A stretch of DNA of 64,000 nt from Mangrovactinospora gilvigrisea (GTDB taxonomy: Bacteria; Actinomycetota; Actinomycetes; Streptomycetales; Streptomycetaceae), in the NCBI RefSeq assembly GCF_001879105.1, contig NZ_MLCF01000008.1:1-64000 (forward strand), read 5' to 3'. The position numbers and the translations under genes are program-made. The stretch's first letter is position 1. The number at the start of each line of letters is the position of its first letter. The notes under the pieces are model-generated. The model made no database searches. It saw only the letters and a list, made by a program, of their open reading frames with translations, and had not been told where the DNA came from. Of the stretch, positions 8,223 through 16,841 are shown piece by piece.

Positions 8223-9023
8223 ATGCGCACCTCCCGGATCCGCATCGCCGCACTGGCCACCGTCACCGCCGCGCTCGCGCTGAGCCTGACCGCCTGCGGC
8301 GGCGCGGACGGACTGAACGCCTCGGGCAGCGCCCACATCGCCGCCAACGGCAGCGGCAACGGCGGCGGCACCGCGAACGGCAACGCCGGCGGCGGCAGCA
8401 CCGGCGGCGGCGCGCAGCAGACCGACAACGGCAACGGCGGCAGCACCAACGGCACCGGCGGCAGCGCCAACGGCGGTGGCACCGGCACCGGCAAGGGCAC
8501 CCCCACGGCCGCCCCCACCCACCGGAGCACCGGCTCGGGTTCGGGCTCCGGCTCGGGCAGCCAGGCGGGGTCGGGCAGCGGCTCCGGCGGCGCCGCGGCC
8601 GGCGTCCGGCCGTGCCAGGGCTCCTCGGTGCTCGTCACCGCGCAGCACCAGCTCGCGAACCAGCAGGGCGACCACCTGCTGGTGACGATCTCCAACCCGG
8701 GCAGCACGACCTGCTGGATCACCTCCTACCCCGACATCCGGCTGGGCGGCGACGGCCCGGTGCTGCCGCACTCCAAGAAGGACGTCGACAGCGGCGACGC
8801 GCTCGTCTACCTGCACCCCGGCCAGAAGGCCTACAGCGCCGTCAACCTCTACGACTACGGCAGCAACGACAAGACGGCCACCGAGTTCGCCGTCGCGCTG
8901 CGCGGCGCGGACGGCACCGCCGGCCCGGCCTACTCCGTCGACTCCACCGGCAGCACGCCCTCCTTCAGCTGGAACGAGGCCGACGTGCTGAACTGGAGCC
9001 CCGCCAAGCCGTACGACTTCTGA
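8223..9023 (+). CDS. DUF4232 domain lipoprotein
   Basis: A 266-residue predicted lipoprotein. Residues 1-22 are a signal peptide with lipobox LTAC, so the mature protein would be lipid-anchored on the outer face of the membrane. Residues 25-120 are a Gly/Asn/Ser-rich spacer. The C-terminal 140 residues are a DUF4232 domain (begins RPCQGSSVLVTAQHQ, has the paired Cys of TTCWITSYPDI, ends NWSPAKPYDF). DUF4232 proteins are common in actinomycete cell envelopes and have no defined ligand. ATG at 8223 is preferred over upstream in-frame starts because it places the signal peptide at the N-terminus. It is convergent with the kinase gene. Confidence 0.9.
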   Translation: MRTSRIRIAALATVTAALALSLTACGGADGLNASGSAHIAANGSGNGGGTANGNAGGGSTGGGAQQTDNGNGGSTNGTGGSANGGGTGTGKGTPTAAPTHRSTGSGSGSGSGSQAGSGSGSGGAAAGVRPCQGSSVLVTAQHQLANQQGDHLLVTISNPGSTTCWITSYPDIRLGGDGPVLPHSKKDVDSGDALVYLHPGQKAYSAVNLYDYGSNDKTATEFAVALRGADGTAGPAYSVDSTGSTPSFSWNEADVLNWSPAKPYDF

Positions 9024-9045
9024 TCCGGTTCCGCTCCGAGCCCGC

Positions 9046-10824
9046 TCAGTACGGCACGGTGTTGCACCAGGTCGGGGCCCAGCCGGAGGCGCCGCTGCTG
9101 TTGGCGGCGCGCACCTTCACACAGATCTTGTCGCCCGAGTAGGGGCCCTGCGAGCCCTGGATGACGTAGCTGTCGCCGCTCGTGGTGTAGGTGGTGTCCA
9201 CATTGCCGCGGTTGTTGGTGTAGTGGATCTGGTAGCGGGTGGCGCGCGGGATCGACGACCAGCTGACGGTGAGCGGCATCGCGCAGGCGCCCGCGCAGTA
9301 CTCGTAGTAGTGGACCTGATAGGTCGTCATGGACGGCGGCACCGAGCCCGAGCCGCCGCCGGAGCCCGACCCCGAGGAGCCGGACCCGGAGGATCCCGAG
9401 CCGCCGCCGGAGCCCGAGCCGGAGGAGCCGGACCCGGAGCCGGACGAGCCCGAGGAGCCCGAGCCGTCCGAGGAGGAGCCCTTGCCCCGGGACGAGCCGC
9501 CGGCGGTGGCCGTCGCACTGCCGGTGGGCCGCGGCGAGGAACTGCCCTTGGGGTGCTTGGAGGAGGCCTTCGGGGACGGCGCGTGCCCGGCCGCGGTGTC
9601 CGGGGAGGCCGAGCCGGTCAGCGTCGCCCCGGCGCTCGCGGTGGCCCCGTTGTCCGTCCGCCCGCCGGCGTTCGCGGCGGCGCCGGAGCCGGGCAGGCCC
9701 TCCATGCCGAGCGCGTAGGCGAGCACGACGACGAGGGCCACCGCGCCGCCCGCCCCCGCGATCGCCGGCCAGCGCCGCCGCCGGCGCGGCCGGGGCGCGG
9801 TGCCGCCGGGGGAGGTGGCCTCCCGGGCGCCGGGATCCGTCACCGGCTCGGAGGGCAGCCCCGCGGAGGGCGCGGAGGAGGCCGGCGCCCCCGAGGGCTC
9901 CGGCGCGTCGGCGGACTCCGGGGGCCTCGCCGCCGCGACGGGCTCCGCGGGCTCCGGCGGCACCGCCGCCGGCGCCCCGGCCGCCGGCGCCCCGGCCGCG
10001 GACGCCCCGGCCACCTCCGGCGGCACCGCCGCCAGCAGCGCCGCCACCTCCTCCGGCGTCGGACGGTCCTCCGGCTTCTTCGCCAGGCAGCGCCCCACCG
10101 CCGCCGCCAACTCCGGGGTGAGCCCGTCCAGGCGGGGCTCCTCGTAGACGATCCGGAAGCCGATCGCCGCCGAGTCGCCCTCGCCGAACGGGTGCCGCCC
10201 GGCCGCCGCGTACGCCAGCACCAGCCCGAGCGCGAAGACGTCGACCGAGGGCCCCACCTTCGCCCCGTCCCGCAGCTGCTCGGGCGCCATGTACTGCGGG
10301 GTGCCCAGCACGAAGCCGGTCTGCGTCAGGGTGGTGACGGCCGCGCCGCGGGCGATGCCGAAGTCGATGAGCCGCGGGCCCCCGCCGGGCATCAGGATGT
10401 TGCCGGGCTTGACGTCCCGGTGCACCAGCCCGGCGGCGTGGATGGCGGCGAGCGCCTCGGCGAGGCCGGCGCCCAACTCCCGCACCGCGGCGGCGTCCAG
10501 CCGCTCGCGCTCCTCGATGACCTCCTGGAGCGAGGGCCCGTCCACGTACTCGGTGGCCAGCCAGGGCTGCTCGGCGTCGACATCGTGGTCGACAACGGCG
10601 GCCACGCGCCGTCCCGTCACGGCCGCGGTGGCGCGCACCTCGCGCCGGAAGCGCTGCAGGAAGGCCGAGTTGTGGGCGAGTTCGCCGTTGATCACCTTGA
10701 CGGCGGCGCGGCCGCCGTCCTCCCGCAGGCCCAGGTAGACGCGGCCCATCCCGCCGGTTCCCAGGACACCGACGATCTCGAAAGGACCGACCCGTCGCGG
10801 GTCCGTCTCGCGTACCGGCTGCAA
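9046..10824 (-). CDS. Receptor-type serine/threonine protein kinase with extracellular Fn3-like domain
   Basis: Hanks-type kinase of about 592 residues. Kinase domain residues 13-275: glycine loop LGTGGMG, catalytic Lys43 in AAVKVI, HRDVKPGN catalytic loop, DFGIAR and APEQ. A Pro/Ala-rich juxtamembrane stretch leads to a single helix (WPAIAGAGGAVALVVVLAY), then a long Ser/Gly linker and an outside domain with three Cys pairs/near-pairs (YCAGAC, ICVKV, WCNTVPY) that looks like a fibronectin type III fold. No PASTA repeats. TTG at 10824 is chosen: GGGGG lies 8-12 bases upstream and QPVRETDPRRVG is how such kinases normally begin; in-frame ATG at 10932 would overlap the divergent gene. Ligand and targets unknown. 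Confidence 0.92.
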   Translation of the reverse strand: MQPVRETDPRRVGPFEIVGVLGTGGMGRVYLGLREDGGRAAVKVINGELAHNSAFLQRFRREVRATAAVTGRRVAAVVDHDVDAEQPWLATEYVDGPSLQEVIEERERLDAAAVRELGAGLAEALAAIHAAGLVHRDVKPGNILMPGGGPRLIDFGIARGAAVTTLTQTGFVLGTPQYMAPEQLRDGAKVGPSVDVFALGLVLAYAAAGRHPFGEGDSAAIGFRIVYEEPRLDGLTPELAAAVGRCLAKKPEDRPTPEEVAALLAAVPPEVAGASAAGAPAAGAPAAVPPEPAEPVAAARPPESADAPEPSGAPASSAPSAGLPSEPVTDPGAREATSPGGTAPRPRRRRRWPAIAGAGGAVALVVVLAYALGMEGLPGSGAAANAGGRTDNGATASAGATLTGSASPDTAAGHAPSPKASSKHPKGSSSPRPTGSATATAGGSSRGKGSSSDGSGSSGSSGSGSGSSGSGSGGGSGSSGSGSSGSGSGGGSGSVPPSMTTYQVHYYEYCAGACAMPLTVSWSSIPRATRYQIHYTNNRGNVDTTYTTSGDSYVIQGSQGPYSGDKICVKVRAANSSGASGWAPTWCNTVPY

Positions 10825-10922
10825 CGCCCATCCCCCTGTTGATCGGACCTCACCGGTCTGACCCGCGCCATTGAACCACGCGGGTCCCACGCCTCGCGCC
10901 CCGTCTCGGTTAGCGTGGCGCG

Positions 10923-11624
10923 GTGTCAACATTGCATGTCAGCACGGGTGTTCGAGGATCGACCGGCAGCCGGGTGTGGCACGGGCTGCTGCTGGCGGTG
11001 GCGCTCGCCTCGCTCGTCTGGCAGTTCGTGCTGGTCGTGCAGGGCGGGACGGACGTCAACTCCGGCGCCGCCGGAACCGCGGCCCCGCTGGGCACCCGCA
11101 TCCTCCGGTTCTTCAGCTACTTCACCATCGAGAGCAACATCCTCGTCGCGGTCTGCGCCTTCACGCTGCTGCGGCGGCCCGACCGGGACGGGCCCGGCTG
11201 GCGGGTGCTGCGGCTGGACACGCTGCTCGGCATCGGCGTCACCGGCCTCGTCTACGGGCTGCTGCTGGCCCCGAAGCTCCATCTGACCGGCGAGGCGCTG
11301 GTGGTCACCGCCGGGCTGCACTACGTCACCCCGCCGGCGACGCTGCTGGGCTGGCTGCTCTTCGGGCCGCGCGGGCGGATCGACCGGCGGACGGTCGGCT
11401 GGGCGTTCCTGTGGCCGGTGGCGTGGATCGGCTGGACCCTCGCGCACGGCGCGGCGTCCGGCTGGTACCCGTACCCGTTCCTGGACGTCTCCTCCCTCGG
11501 CTACGGCACCGCCGTCCGCAACATCGTCGCCGTGCTGGCGGCCGCCCTGGTCGGGGCGCTGCTGCTGGTCGGGATCGACCGCGCGCTGAACCCGCGCGAC
11601 CGCGACCTGCCCAGCTACCGTTGA
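10923..11624 (+). CDS. Pr6Pr family membrane protein
   Basis: A 233-residue protein with about six transmembrane helices. FFSYFTIESNILVAV in helix 2, LHYVTPPATLLGWLLFGP in the middle and ASGWYPYPFLDVSSLGYG before the last helix are typical of the Pr6Pr family (related to FAR-17a/AIG1-like membrane proteins). No activity is established for bacterial members. Start GTG at 10923; divergent from the kinase with 98 bp between them, and only 3 bp from the VOC gene downstream, so co-transcribed with it. Confidence 0.82.
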   Translation: MSTLHVSTGVRGSTGSRVWHGLLLAVALASLVWQFVLVVQGGTDVNSGAAGTAAPLGTRILRFFSYFTIESNILVAVCAFTLLRRPDRDGPGWRVLRLDTLLGIGVTGLVYGLLLAPKLHLTGEALVVTAGLHYVTPPATLLGWLLFGPRGRIDRRTVGWAFLWPVAWIGWTLAHGAASGWYPYPFLDVSSLGYGTAVRNIVAVLAAALVGALLLVGIDRALNPRDRDLPSYR

Positions 11625-11627
11625 CGC

Positions 11628-11975
11628 ATGATCAGCGGCGCGCATGTGGTGGTGTACTCGCGGGACGCGGAGGCCGACCGGGCCTTCCTCAAGGACGTGC
11701 TGGGGCTGGACTGGGTGGACGCCGGCGGCGGCTGGTTGATCTTCCGGCTGCCGCCCGCCGAGGTCGCCGTCCACCCCGCCGAGGCGGAGAGCCACGAGCT
11801 GATGCTGATGTGCGAGGACCTGGAGGCGGCGCGGATCGCGCTGCGCGCCCGCGGCCACGAGTTCTCCCGCCCGGTGAAGGAGGCCCGCTGGGGCCGCGTC
11901 ACCGCGCTGCGCCTGCCCGGGGGTGGCGAGCTGGCGCTCTACCAGCCGCACCATCCGTCGCCGCCGGCGTCCTAG
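11628..11975 (+). CDS. VOC (glyoxalase/bleomycin-resistance) family protein
   Basis: A 115-residue single-module vicinal-oxygen-chelate protein. It begins SGAHVVVYSRDAEADRAFLKDVLGL, has HPAEAESHELMLMCED in the middle and ends with LRLPGGGELALYQP. These are the two beta-alpha-beta-beta-beta halves of the fold. Metal ligands are not certain, and specificity cannot be assigned. It starts 3 bp after the Pr6Pr gene and 10 bp before the Nudix gene, indicating a three-gene unit. Confidence 0.85.
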   Translation: MISGAHVVVYSRDAEADRAFLKDVLGLDWVDAGGGWLIFRLPPAEVAVHPAEAESHELMLMCEDLEAARIALRARGHEFSRPVKEARWGRVTALRLPGGGELALYQPHHPSPPAS

Positions 11976-11985
11976 AGTGAGCGCC

Positions 11986-12381
11986 ATGATCGACAAGGTG
12001 GCCTGGATCCGCGTGCAGAACGGGCGGGTGCTCAGCACCCGCTCCAAGGGCAAGACGGCCTGGTACTTCCCGGGCGGCAAGCGGGAGGCCGGCGAGAGCG
12101 ACGCGCAGACGCTGCTGCGCGAGGTGAAGGAGGAGCTCGACGTCGAGCTGCGTCCCGGCACCGTCGCCCCCTACGGCGTCTTCGAGGCCCAGGCGGACGG
12201 CAAGGCGGACGGCGTCGTGGTCCGGATGACCTGCTACACCGCCGACTACGACGGCGAGCTGACGCCCAGCGCGGAGATCGACGAGCTGGACTGGATCGGC
12301 TGGGCCGACCGGGGACGGGTGTCCCCGGTCGACGTCCTCATCCTGGAGCGGCTCAGGGATCAGAAGTTGTTGTCGTCGTAG
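11986..12381 (+). CDS. Nudix hydrolase
   Basis: A 131-residue Nudix protein. The box reads GGKREAGESDAQTLLREVKEEL (residues about 30-51, shown in part by its key residues G30, E35, R45, E46, E49, E50), fitting GX5EX7REUXEEXGU except for a leucine-aspartate at the last positions. These proteins cleave nucleoside diphosphates linked to another moiety; the substrate is unknown. ATG at 11986 is preferred over an upstream ATG because it starts the domain directly. The last 22 bp overlap the 3' end of the convergent gene. Confidence 0.9.
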   Translation: MIDKVAWIRVQNGRVLSTRSKGKTAWYFPGGKREAGESDAQTLLREVKEELDVELRPGTVAPYGVFEAQADGKADGVVVRMTCYTADYDGELTPSAEIDELDWIGWADRGRVSPVDVLILERLRDQKLLSS

Positions 12382-12851
12382 TTGCCGTCGTCCCCGCCGC
12401 CGTAGTTGCCGTCGTCGTAGCTGTTGTCCTGGTAGTCGCGGTCGTTGCCGTTGTCCTCGTAGTAGTTGTTGACGACCTCGGGCCGCTCGTCGCGGTTGTT
12501 GTCGTTGTCGTCGTCCGCGAGGGCCTCGCCGATCAGCGCGCCGCCGATCAGGCCGGCCGCGCCGGCGCCGATCAGCGCGCCGGTGCTGTGGCCGCGGCGC
12601 GGCGGCGGGTAGCCCTGCTGCGGGTAGCCCTGCTGGGGGTAGCCGCCGCCGGCCGGGTACCCCCCGGCCTGCGGGTAGCCGCCCTGCTGCGGATATCCCT
12701 GCTGCTGCGGGGTGTAGAACGGCGGCGCGGTGGTCTCCACGCGCTGCGCGCAGGCCTGGCAGGCCTGGATCGGCCGCGGCACGCCCCACTGGGGGGACCA
12801 GTTGACGGTGACGACGCCCTGTCCGTGGTTGGCGTCGAAGAAACAGGTCAT
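12360..12851 (-). CDS. Small protein with CxxC motif, Gln/Tyr/Gly-Pro repeats and a membrane-like segment
   Basis: A 163-residue protein starting at ATG 12851 behind GGAGG (about 9 bases). Residues 1-40 hold a possible zinc or redox site (CQACAQRV, with TCFFDANHGQG before it). Residues 45-85 are YPQQG/YPxxGG repeats. A short glycine-rich hydrophobic segment (ALIGAGAAGLIGGALIGEALA) follows, and the C-terminal 50 residues are almost all Asp, Asn, Tyr and Gly. No enzyme family recognised. The composition suggests a protein that binds polymer or self-associates at the membrane; that is inference. Confidence 0.75.
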   Translation of the reverse strand: MTCFFDANHGQGVVTVNWSPQWGVPRPIQACQACAQRVETTAPPFYTPQQQGYPQQGGYPQAGGYPAGGGYPQQGYPQQGYPPPRRGHSTGALIGAGAAGLIGGALIGEALADDDNDNNRDERPEVVNNYYEDNGNDRDYQDNSYDDGNYGGGDDGNYDDNNF

Positions 12852-13059
12852 GTGAATCGCCTCCGAAGAGCGACGGGGGATCGCGCCGGTAGAAGACGCC
12901 GGACGCGGCGCGGAAGGTTGCCTGCCGCTCGGCCGCACGGGCCTGTGCGTGCTCACACAGGGCTTAGACGCGCAGGTCATCCGCACCGCCCCCGTGCCCC
13001 GAAACGCAAGGAGAGGGGCCAGGCACAGCGGGGCAAAACGCTCATGCGAAACTCGTCGC
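12852..13059. other. Divergent intergenic region
   Basis: 208 bp between the CxxC gene and tlpA. It should carry both promoters; no clear -35/-10 pair was seen. The inverted repeat at 13041-13064 runs into the tlpA start. Confidence 0.5.
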
Positions 13060-13064
13060 ATGAG
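13041..13064. promoter_or_regulatory. Perfect inverted repeat overlapping the tlpA start
   Basis: CTCATGCGA (13041-13049) and TCGCATGAG (13056-13064) with a 6-nt spacer; the right arm contains the ATG at 13060. It could be an operator or an RNA hairpin blocking initiation. Confidence 0.5.
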
Positions 13065-13695
13065 TGTTGCCCGCTCCGGTTCGGGCGCGTCGCGCGCCCG
13101 ACTGCGCACCCCCGCCTGCCTCGCCGCACTCGGCGCCGCGGCCGCGCTGCTGCTCTCGGCGTGCGCGAGCAGCGGCTCGTCCGGCAGCTCCTCGTCCGGC
13201 GACACCAGCGGCTTCCCCAAGGGGACCGGCGAGGTCACCCGGATCGCCGCCGGCAAGCGCGCGGCCGCCCCGGACATCGGGGGGAAGACCCTGGACGGCA
13301 AGAGCGTCAAGCTCTCCGACTACCGCGGCAAGGTGGTCGTGCTGAACGTCTGGGGCTCCTGGTGCGCGCCGTGCCGCAAGGAGGCGCCGGTCTTCGCCAA
13401 GGTCTCCAGGAGCGAGGCGAAGAATGGGGTGCAGTTCCTCGGGCTCAACACCCGCGACACCGACCTCTCCCAGCCGCGCGCCTTCGAGAAGGACTTCGGG
13501 ATCGCCTACCCGAGCATCCAGGACGAGGCCGGCAATCTGATCCTGCGCTTCAAGGGCAACCTGCCGCCGCAGACCATCCCCTCCACCCTGGTGATCGACC
13601 GCCGGGGCCGCATCGCGGTGCGCGCCCTCGTCGAGCTCACCTCGGCCCAGCAGCTCGCCGGCATCATCGACCCGGTGGCCAAGGAGAAGGCCTAG
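13060..13695 (+). CDS. resA: TlpA/ResA-type thiol-disulfide oxidoreductase lipoprotein
   Basis: A 211-residue envelope thioredoxin. Signal peptide with lipobox LLSAC near residue 30, a Ser-rich spacer, then an AhpC/TSA-Redoxin fold with active site WCAPC (VWGSWCAPCRKEAP) and cis-proline region QTIPSTLVID. Expected role is to reduce apocytochrome c haem-binding cysteines outside the membrane, taking electrons from the CcdA protein encoded 6 bp downstream. The start is ATG 13060, which lies in an inverted repeat; no strong ribosome-binding site is visible. First gene of the cytochrome c maturation operon. Confidence 0.92.
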   Translation: MSVARSGSGASRARLRTPACLAALGAAAALLLSACASSGSSGSSSSGDTSGFPKGTGEVTRIAAGKRAAAPDIGGKTLDGKSVKLSDYRGKVVVLNVWGSWCAPCRKEAPVFAKVSRSEAKNGVQFLGLNTRDTDLSQPRAFEKDFGIAYPSIQDEAGNLILRFKGNLPPQTIPSTLVIDRRGRIAVRALVELTSAQQLAGIIDPVAKEKA

Positions 13696-13701
13696 CCGCC
13701 G

Positions 13702-14460
13702 ATGGGCAACGTCGGCCACACCATCACCAGCGGCGCGCTGCTCGCGGCCGCGCCCATCGCGCTGCTCGCCGGGCTCGTCTCGTTCTTCTCGCCGTGCGTC
13801 CTGCCGCTGGTGCCCGGCTACCTCTCCTATGTGACGGGCAGCGTCGGCGTCGACCTCAAGGAGCAGAAGCGCGGCCGGATCGCGATCGGCGCGCTGCTCT
13901 TCGTGCTCGGCTTCACCGCGGTCTTCGTCTCCACCGGCGCGCTCTTCGGCTACTTCGGCTCGACGCTGCAGGAGTACCGCACCACCCTCAACATCGTCTT
14001 CGGCTCGGTGACGATCCTGCTGGGCCTCTCCTTCATGGGCGTGCTCGGCGGGGTGCTGGGCCGGTTCACGCAGCGCGAGGCGCGCTTCCACTACCGTCCG
14101 GAGATGGGCTGGGTGGGCGCGCCGATCCTGGGTGTGCTCTTCGGGGTGGGCTGGACGCCGTGCATCGGTCCGACGCTCTCGGCGGTCACCTCGCTCTCCA
14201 TCGACCAGGCGAGCGCGCTGCGCGGGGCCTTCCTCACCGCCGTCTACTGCCTGGGCCTGGGGCTGCCGTTCCTGCTGGCGGCGCTGGCGTTCCGGCGGGC
14301 GCTGGGCGCCTTCGGCTTCGTCCGGCGCCACTACCAGTGGGTGATGCGGATCGGCGGCGGGATGCTGGTGCTGGTCGGGCTGGCGCTGGTGACCGGCGCC
14401 TGGTCGTCCCTGGTCAACCAGCTGCAGTACTGGACCTCGAACTACTCGATCGGATTGTGA
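13702..14460 (+). CDS. ccdA: CcdA-type cytochrome c biogenesis protein (thiol electron carrier)
   Basis: A 252-residue protein with six helices of the DsbD-beta/CcdA family. The two conserved Cys-Pro helices are present: FFSPCVLPLVPGYLSY near residue 30 and GVGWTPCIGPTLSA near residue 150. It passes electrons from cytoplasmic thioredoxin to ResA. Gaps of 6 bp to resA and 4 bp to resB show one operon. Confidence 0.95.
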   Translation: MGNVGHTITSGALLAAAPIALLAGLVSFFSPCVLPLVPGYLSYVTGSVGVDLKEQKRGRIAIGALLFVLGFTAVFVSTGALFGYFGSTLQEYRTTLNIVFGSVTILLGLSFMGVLGGVLGRFTQREARFHYRPEMGWVGAPILGVLFGVGWTPCIGPTLSAVTSLSIDQASALRGAFLTAVYCLGLGLPFLLAALAFRRALGAFGFVRRHYQWVMRIGGGMLVLVGLALVTGAWSSLVNQLQYWTSNYSIGL

Positions 14461-14464
14461 TCCC

Positions 14465-16201
14465 GTGAGCCGCGATTCCCTGAGCCCGGACACCGGCGCC
14501 GGTACCGAGGACGCGAACACCGCGGTCGAGAGCGCCTCCGAGGAGCGCGAACTCGCCGCGGCCCGGCGGCTGTCCAGTGCCCCGGAGGACGGCGTCGGGC
14601 ACGTCGGCGGACCGTCCCCGGAGATAACGCAGCCCTCGCTGGGCCCGCTCGGCTGGCTGCGCTGGTTCTGGCGGCAGCTGACCTCGATGCGGGTGGCGCT
14701 GCTGCTGCTCTTCCTGCTGTCGCTGGCGGCGATCCCCGGCTCGATGATCCCGCAGGAGACCCAGTCCCCGGCGCGGGTGGCCCAGTTCCACACCGACCAC
14801 ACCAAGCTCGCCCCGATCTACGACAAGCTGGACATGTTCCATGTCTTCAGCTCGTGGTGGTTCGCGGCGATCTACATCCTGCTCTTCGTCTCGCTGGCGG
14901 GCTGCATCCTGCCGCGCAGCTGGCAGTTCGCCCAGGCGCTGCGGGCCCGTCCGCCGCGCGCCCCGCGCCGGCTGGACCGGATGCCGGCGCACCTGAGCTG
15001 GACGACCTCGGCCGAGGACGCGGAGACCGCGCTGGCGCTGGGCCGCAAGGTGCTGGGCGCCCGCCGGTTCCGGCTGAGCGCGCCGGGCGCGGAGGGCGCC
15101 GCGGCCGACTCGGTGGCGGCGGAGAAGGGCTATCTGCGGGAGGCCGGCAACCTGGTCTTCCACATCGCCCTGTTCGGGCTGCTCTTCGCGGTGGCGTCCG
15201 GCAGCCTCTGGGGGGCGACCGGCACCAAGCTGATGCCGGTGGGCAGCGGCTTCGCCAACACCCTCACCCAGTACGACGACTTCAACCACGGCCCGCTCTA
15301 CACCGTCGACGACCTCGGCGACTTCTCGCTGACGCTGAACAGCTTCACCGCGAAGTTCGCGCAGTCCGGGCCGGAACGCGGCACCGCGACGGAGTTCAAG
15401 GCGCGCGTCACCTACCGCGAGAACGGCACCGGAAAACCGCACGGAGCGGTGATCCAGGTGAACGACCCGCTGGACATCAACGGCGAGAAGGTGTTCCTCG
15501 TCTCGCACGGCTACTCGCCGCGCGTCACGGTCCGCGACGCCCACGGGAACGTTGTCTACCGGGGTGCCTCCGCATTCCTGCCGTACGACAACAACCTCTC
15601 CTCCAAGGGCGTTTTCAAGATTCCGGACGGATACCGGAACAAGGCCGGAAAGAAGGAGCAGATCGGGCTGGAGGGGATCTTCCTCCCGACTTTCGCCGGC
15701 GCGAGCATGCAGACCGGAATGGCGTCCGCCTTCCCGGCGATGGAGAATCCGGCGCTGCTGCTGACCGCCTACCACGGCGACCTGAACATGGACGGCGGCA
15801 TTCCGCAGAGCGTCTACCAGCTCGACCACACCTATCTGAAGCAGTACCAGGGCGCGAACAAGCAGCCGCTGGCGCAGAAGCTGGGCATCGGCGACACCAT
15901 GAAGCTGCCGAACGGCGAGGGCTCGATCACCCTCGACGGCGTCGACCAGTGGGCGAGCTTCACCATCTCCCACAACCCCGGCACCGGGCTCGCGCTGTGG
16001 AGCGCGGTGGCGGCGATCCTGGGCCTGATGGGCTCGCTCTTCGTGCAGCGCCGCCGGGTGTGGGTGCGGGCCCGCGACAACGCCGACGGCACGGTCTCCG
16101 TCGAGGTCGCCGGCCTCGGCCGCAGCGAGTCCGCCCGGATCGGCGGCGAGGTCGCGGACGTCGCCAAGCAGCTCCAGAAGGCCCTCCCGCCACGTGCCTG
16201 A
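14465..16201 (+). CDS. resB: ResB/Ccs1 cytochrome c biogenesis protein
   Basis: A 578-residue protein: cytoplasmic N-terminus, helices at LRWFWRQLTSMRVALLLLFLLSLAAI (in part), WWFAAIYILLFVSLAGC, and NLVFHIALFGLLFAVASG, then a large outside domain and a last helix ALWSAVAAILGLMGSLFVQRR. IPGSMIPQ after helix 1 is typical of ResB. It partners with CcsA/CcsB to move and attach haem to cytochrome c. The partner gene normally found immediately downstream in streptomycetes is absent here. Confidence 0.94.
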   Translation: MSRDSLSPDTGAGTEDANTAVESASEERELAAARRLSSAPEDGVGHVGGPSPEITQPSLGPLGWLRWFWRQLTSMRVALLLLFLLSLAAIPGSMIPQETQSPARVAQFHTDHTKLAPIYDKLDMFHVFSSWWFAAIYILLFVSLAGCILPRSWQFAQALRARPPRAPRRLDRMPAHLSWTTSAEDAETALALGRKVLGARRFRLSAPGAEGAAADSVAAEKGYLREAGNLVFHIALFGLLFAVASGSLWGATGTKLMPVGSGFANTLTQYDDFNHGPLYTVDDLGDFSLTLNSFTAKFAQSGPERGTATEFKARVTYRENGTGKPHGAVIQVNDPLDINGEKVFLVSHGYSPRVTVRDAHGNVVYRGASAFLPYDNNLSSKGVFKIPDGYRNKAGKKEQIGLEGIFLPTFAGASMQTGMASAFPAMENPALLLTAYHGDLNMDGGIPQSVYQLDHTYLKQYQGANKQPLAQKLGIGDTMKLPNGEGSITLDGVDQWASFTISHNPGTGLALWSAVAAILGLMGSLFVQRRRVWVRARDNADGTVSVEVAGLGRSESARIGGEVADVAKQLQKALPPRA

Positions 16202-16296
16202 CGTGCGGGTGTGACACTTTTCCGGTCCCGTGCGCTGTGTGGGTACGGGGCCGCCGGCCCCGGAACACCCGTACCGGTACTGGGAGGTTGGCCGGG

Positions 16297-16716
16297 ATGC
16301 AGCGGACGAGCTCAGCTCTGGCGCCGACGGCCGAGAACGCCACGCGGATCGCCGAGGGCATGGTGCGCCACGCCGTGGTGCGCAGGCGGCTCCATCTCGA
16401 CTACACCAGCCAGAGCCTGCGCCTGGTGGACCGCATGATCGAGGCGATGCGCTGGCAGGGGCCGTCGGTCGAGGTGATAGCCCCGACGCTGACGGCGCTC
16501 GGCTGCTACATCGGCGAGGTCCTGGTGCGCCAGGGCGGCGGCGCCTGGGTCGACTTCGGCCCCGTCGACTGGCAGCGGTTCCGCCAGCCGATGGGCGTGC
16601 GGATGCCGGACGGGCAGCTGTGGAACCCGGTCGGCAAGGCGTTCAAGCGCTTCGAGAACGGCCCGACGGACTCGCTGGTCGACTTCTGCTTCCGGGCGAC
16701 CGGTCGGTGGCACTGA
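16297..16716 (+). CDS. Hypothetical protein, single soluble domain
   Basis: A 139-residue cytoplasmic protein starting at ATG 16297 with GGGAGG at 16282-16287. An N-terminal helical half (ENATRIAEGMVRHAVVRRRLHL) leads to LGCYIGEVLVRQGGGAWVDF and PVGKAFKRFENGPTDSLVDF. A glycine-glutamate-valine-(x)-(R) followed by a Trp-Val strand recalls DUF3806-like domains, but the match is not secure. It occupies the place where ccsB would be expected. Confidence 0.75.
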   Translation: MQRTSSALAPTAENATRIAEGMVRHAVVRRRLHLDYTSQSLRLVDRMIEAMRWQGPSVEVIAPTLTALGCYIGEVLVRQGGGAWVDFGPVDWQRFRQPMGVRMPDGQLWNPVGKAFKRFENGPTDSLVDFCFRATGRWH

Positions 16717-16841
16717 CCAGCGCCCCATCGGCACCCGCCTTCGCCGGAACCCCGCGGACACAGGTGGTGCCGATGACGCCACGACCCGCTCCGGAAACCG
16801 CCGTTGTGGCCCTCCCCATGCTCATGGACGCTCCGGCATGG

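Noticed and set aside
7880-8722. Minus-strand frame spanning the right 76-bp repeat and the lipoprotein gene
   Set aside because: It is the antisense of the DUF4232 gene plus the repeat; shows no domain and has no start signal.
9330-9480. Gly/Ser repeat as a mobile or tandem repeat element
   Set aside because: It is the Ser/Gly linker of the kinase between membrane helix and sensor domain, with ordinary codon degeneracy.
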